DNA of 64,000 nt from JAEUMG01 sp046349315 (GTDB taxonomy: Bacteria > Pseudomonadota > Alphaproteobacteria > Rhizobiales > Aestuariivirgaceae): NCBI GenBank assembly GCA_046349315.1, contig JAXMCQ010000002.1, positions 186,001-250,000 on the forward strand, read 5' to 3'. Shown here piece by piece: positions 63,699 to 64,000 of the stretch. Made by a program: the position numbers and the translations under genes. The first letter of the stretch is position 1, and each line of letters begins with the position of its first letter. The notes beneath the pieces were generated by a model. That model saw nothing but the letters and a program-made list of their open reading frames with translations. It did no database searches and had not been told where the DNA came from.

Positions 63699-64000
63699 AT
63701 GACGACGACGTCCAAGATCTTCGTAGCAGCGATGCTTGTCGCATTCGCCTGGCCATTTCCGCATGCTTCGCGCGCGGAGACTGATCCCGAAACCGCGGTT
63801 CGCGCAGCGCTCGAACAATGGCGGCAGGATTTCAATGCGCGGAAATCCGATCATATCTGCGATCTGTTTGCACCCGAACTGCTTTACGATTTCCAGGGCC
63901 TGCCGGAGCAGAATTATACGCTCCTGTGCGATCGCCTGCACAAGGCGCTGATGAGCGAAACGCCAAATATCACCTACGGCCTGCGCATCAAGGAAGTCAT
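63699..64000 (+). CDS. Exported SnoaL/DUF4440-like protein (3' partial)
   Basis: 100 codons are visible from ATG 63699 (AGGAGGAGCC upstream) to the window end. Signal peptide (MTTTSKIFVAAMLVAFAWPF, cleavage after SRA). The mature start ETDPETAVRAALEQWRQDFN, then DHICDLFAPELLYDFQGLPE, resembles SnoaL-like/NTF2 folds that act as small-molecule binding domains or lyases. Function open. It is divergent from the 52-residue gene. Confidence 0.68.
   Translation, partial: MTTTSKIFVAAMLVAFAWPFPHASRAETDPETAVRAALEQWRQDFNARKSDHICDLFAPELLYDFQGLPEQNYTLLCDRLHKALMSETPNITYGLRIKEV

Overview
The window looks like a chromosomal segment of an alphaproteobacterium, most likely of the order Hyphomicrobiales (Rhizobiales). 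The evidence is high G+C coding sequence with G/C-ending codons; the murA - DUF2948 - UPF0262 - low-Mr phosphatase - infA - maf - yacG block; a tRNA-His with no encoded G-1 and with A73; a single-domain ModE; an HWE-type histidine kinase; a phasin; DUF992; and dispersed palindromic (REP-like) repeats. No phage, plasmid, conjugation or CRISPR genes are visible. The only mobile element is a broken IS110-family relic at about 29.1-29.9 kb.

Layout. 1-3.0 kb: indolepyruvate oxidoreductase pair (first gene cut by the window edge). 3.2-7.3 kb: minus-strand housekeeping block (yacG, maf, infA, phosphatase, UPF0262, DUF2948, murA, small basic protein), then tRNA-Thr(GGT). 7.8-10.4 kb: two unrecognised secreted proteins and an exported MsrA. 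10.5-18.5 kb: complete kdp locus on the minus strand (27-aa ORF, kdpF, kdpA, kdpB, kdpC, kdpD, kdpE), in which kdpA and kdpB are broken by at least a dozen small indels confined to about 15.59-17.36 kb. 18.6-24.3 kb: MFS transporter, ArsR regulator plus SRPBCC protein with paired operators, and MgtA. 24.4-28.8 kb: exported nitrilase-like protein, ankyrin protein, HWE kinase. 28.8-30.2 kb: two 244-bp direct repeats flanking the IS110 relic. 30.2-33.2 kb: modABC and a ModE-like regulator. 33.3-39.1 kb: DUF992, an unknown membrane protein, thermonuclease, moaE, a PCMT-like methyltransferase, AsmA. 39.3-46.2 kb: acetoacetyl-CoA synthetase, Fe(III)-type ABC permease, PAS histidine kinase, phasin, tRNA-His. 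46.4-52.3 kb: two exported sulfatases, an outer-membrane channel-like protein and a divergent Crp/Fnr regulator. 52.6-64 kb: DsbA-NhaA fusion, DUF2277, TAP-like hydrolase, a TPR protein, msrB-msrA, an old-yellow-enzyme-type flavoprotein, a class C beta-lactamase-fold hydrolase and small or partial genes.

How the parts work together. Molybdate uptake (modABC) sits with its likely repressor (ModE) and a molybdopterin synthase subunit (moaE) a few kb away. An exact match to the ModE box (TATAT-N7-TATAT) lies in front of modA and is duplicated upstream of the IS relic. K+ uptake (Kdp), Mg2+ uptake (MgtA) and Na+/H+ exchange (NhaA) give an ion-homeostasis theme. The exported MsrA and the cytoplasmic MsrB-MsrA pair repair oxidised methionine in two compartments. 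Acetoacetyl-CoA synthetase and the phasin fit polyhydroxybutyrate metabolism. The sulfatase-channel-Crp locus looks like a sulfate-ester scavenging module.

Apart from the 28.8-30.15 kb repeat/IS region, no gene-free stretch exceeds about 300 bases. Everything here was judged by eye; no database search or folding program was run.
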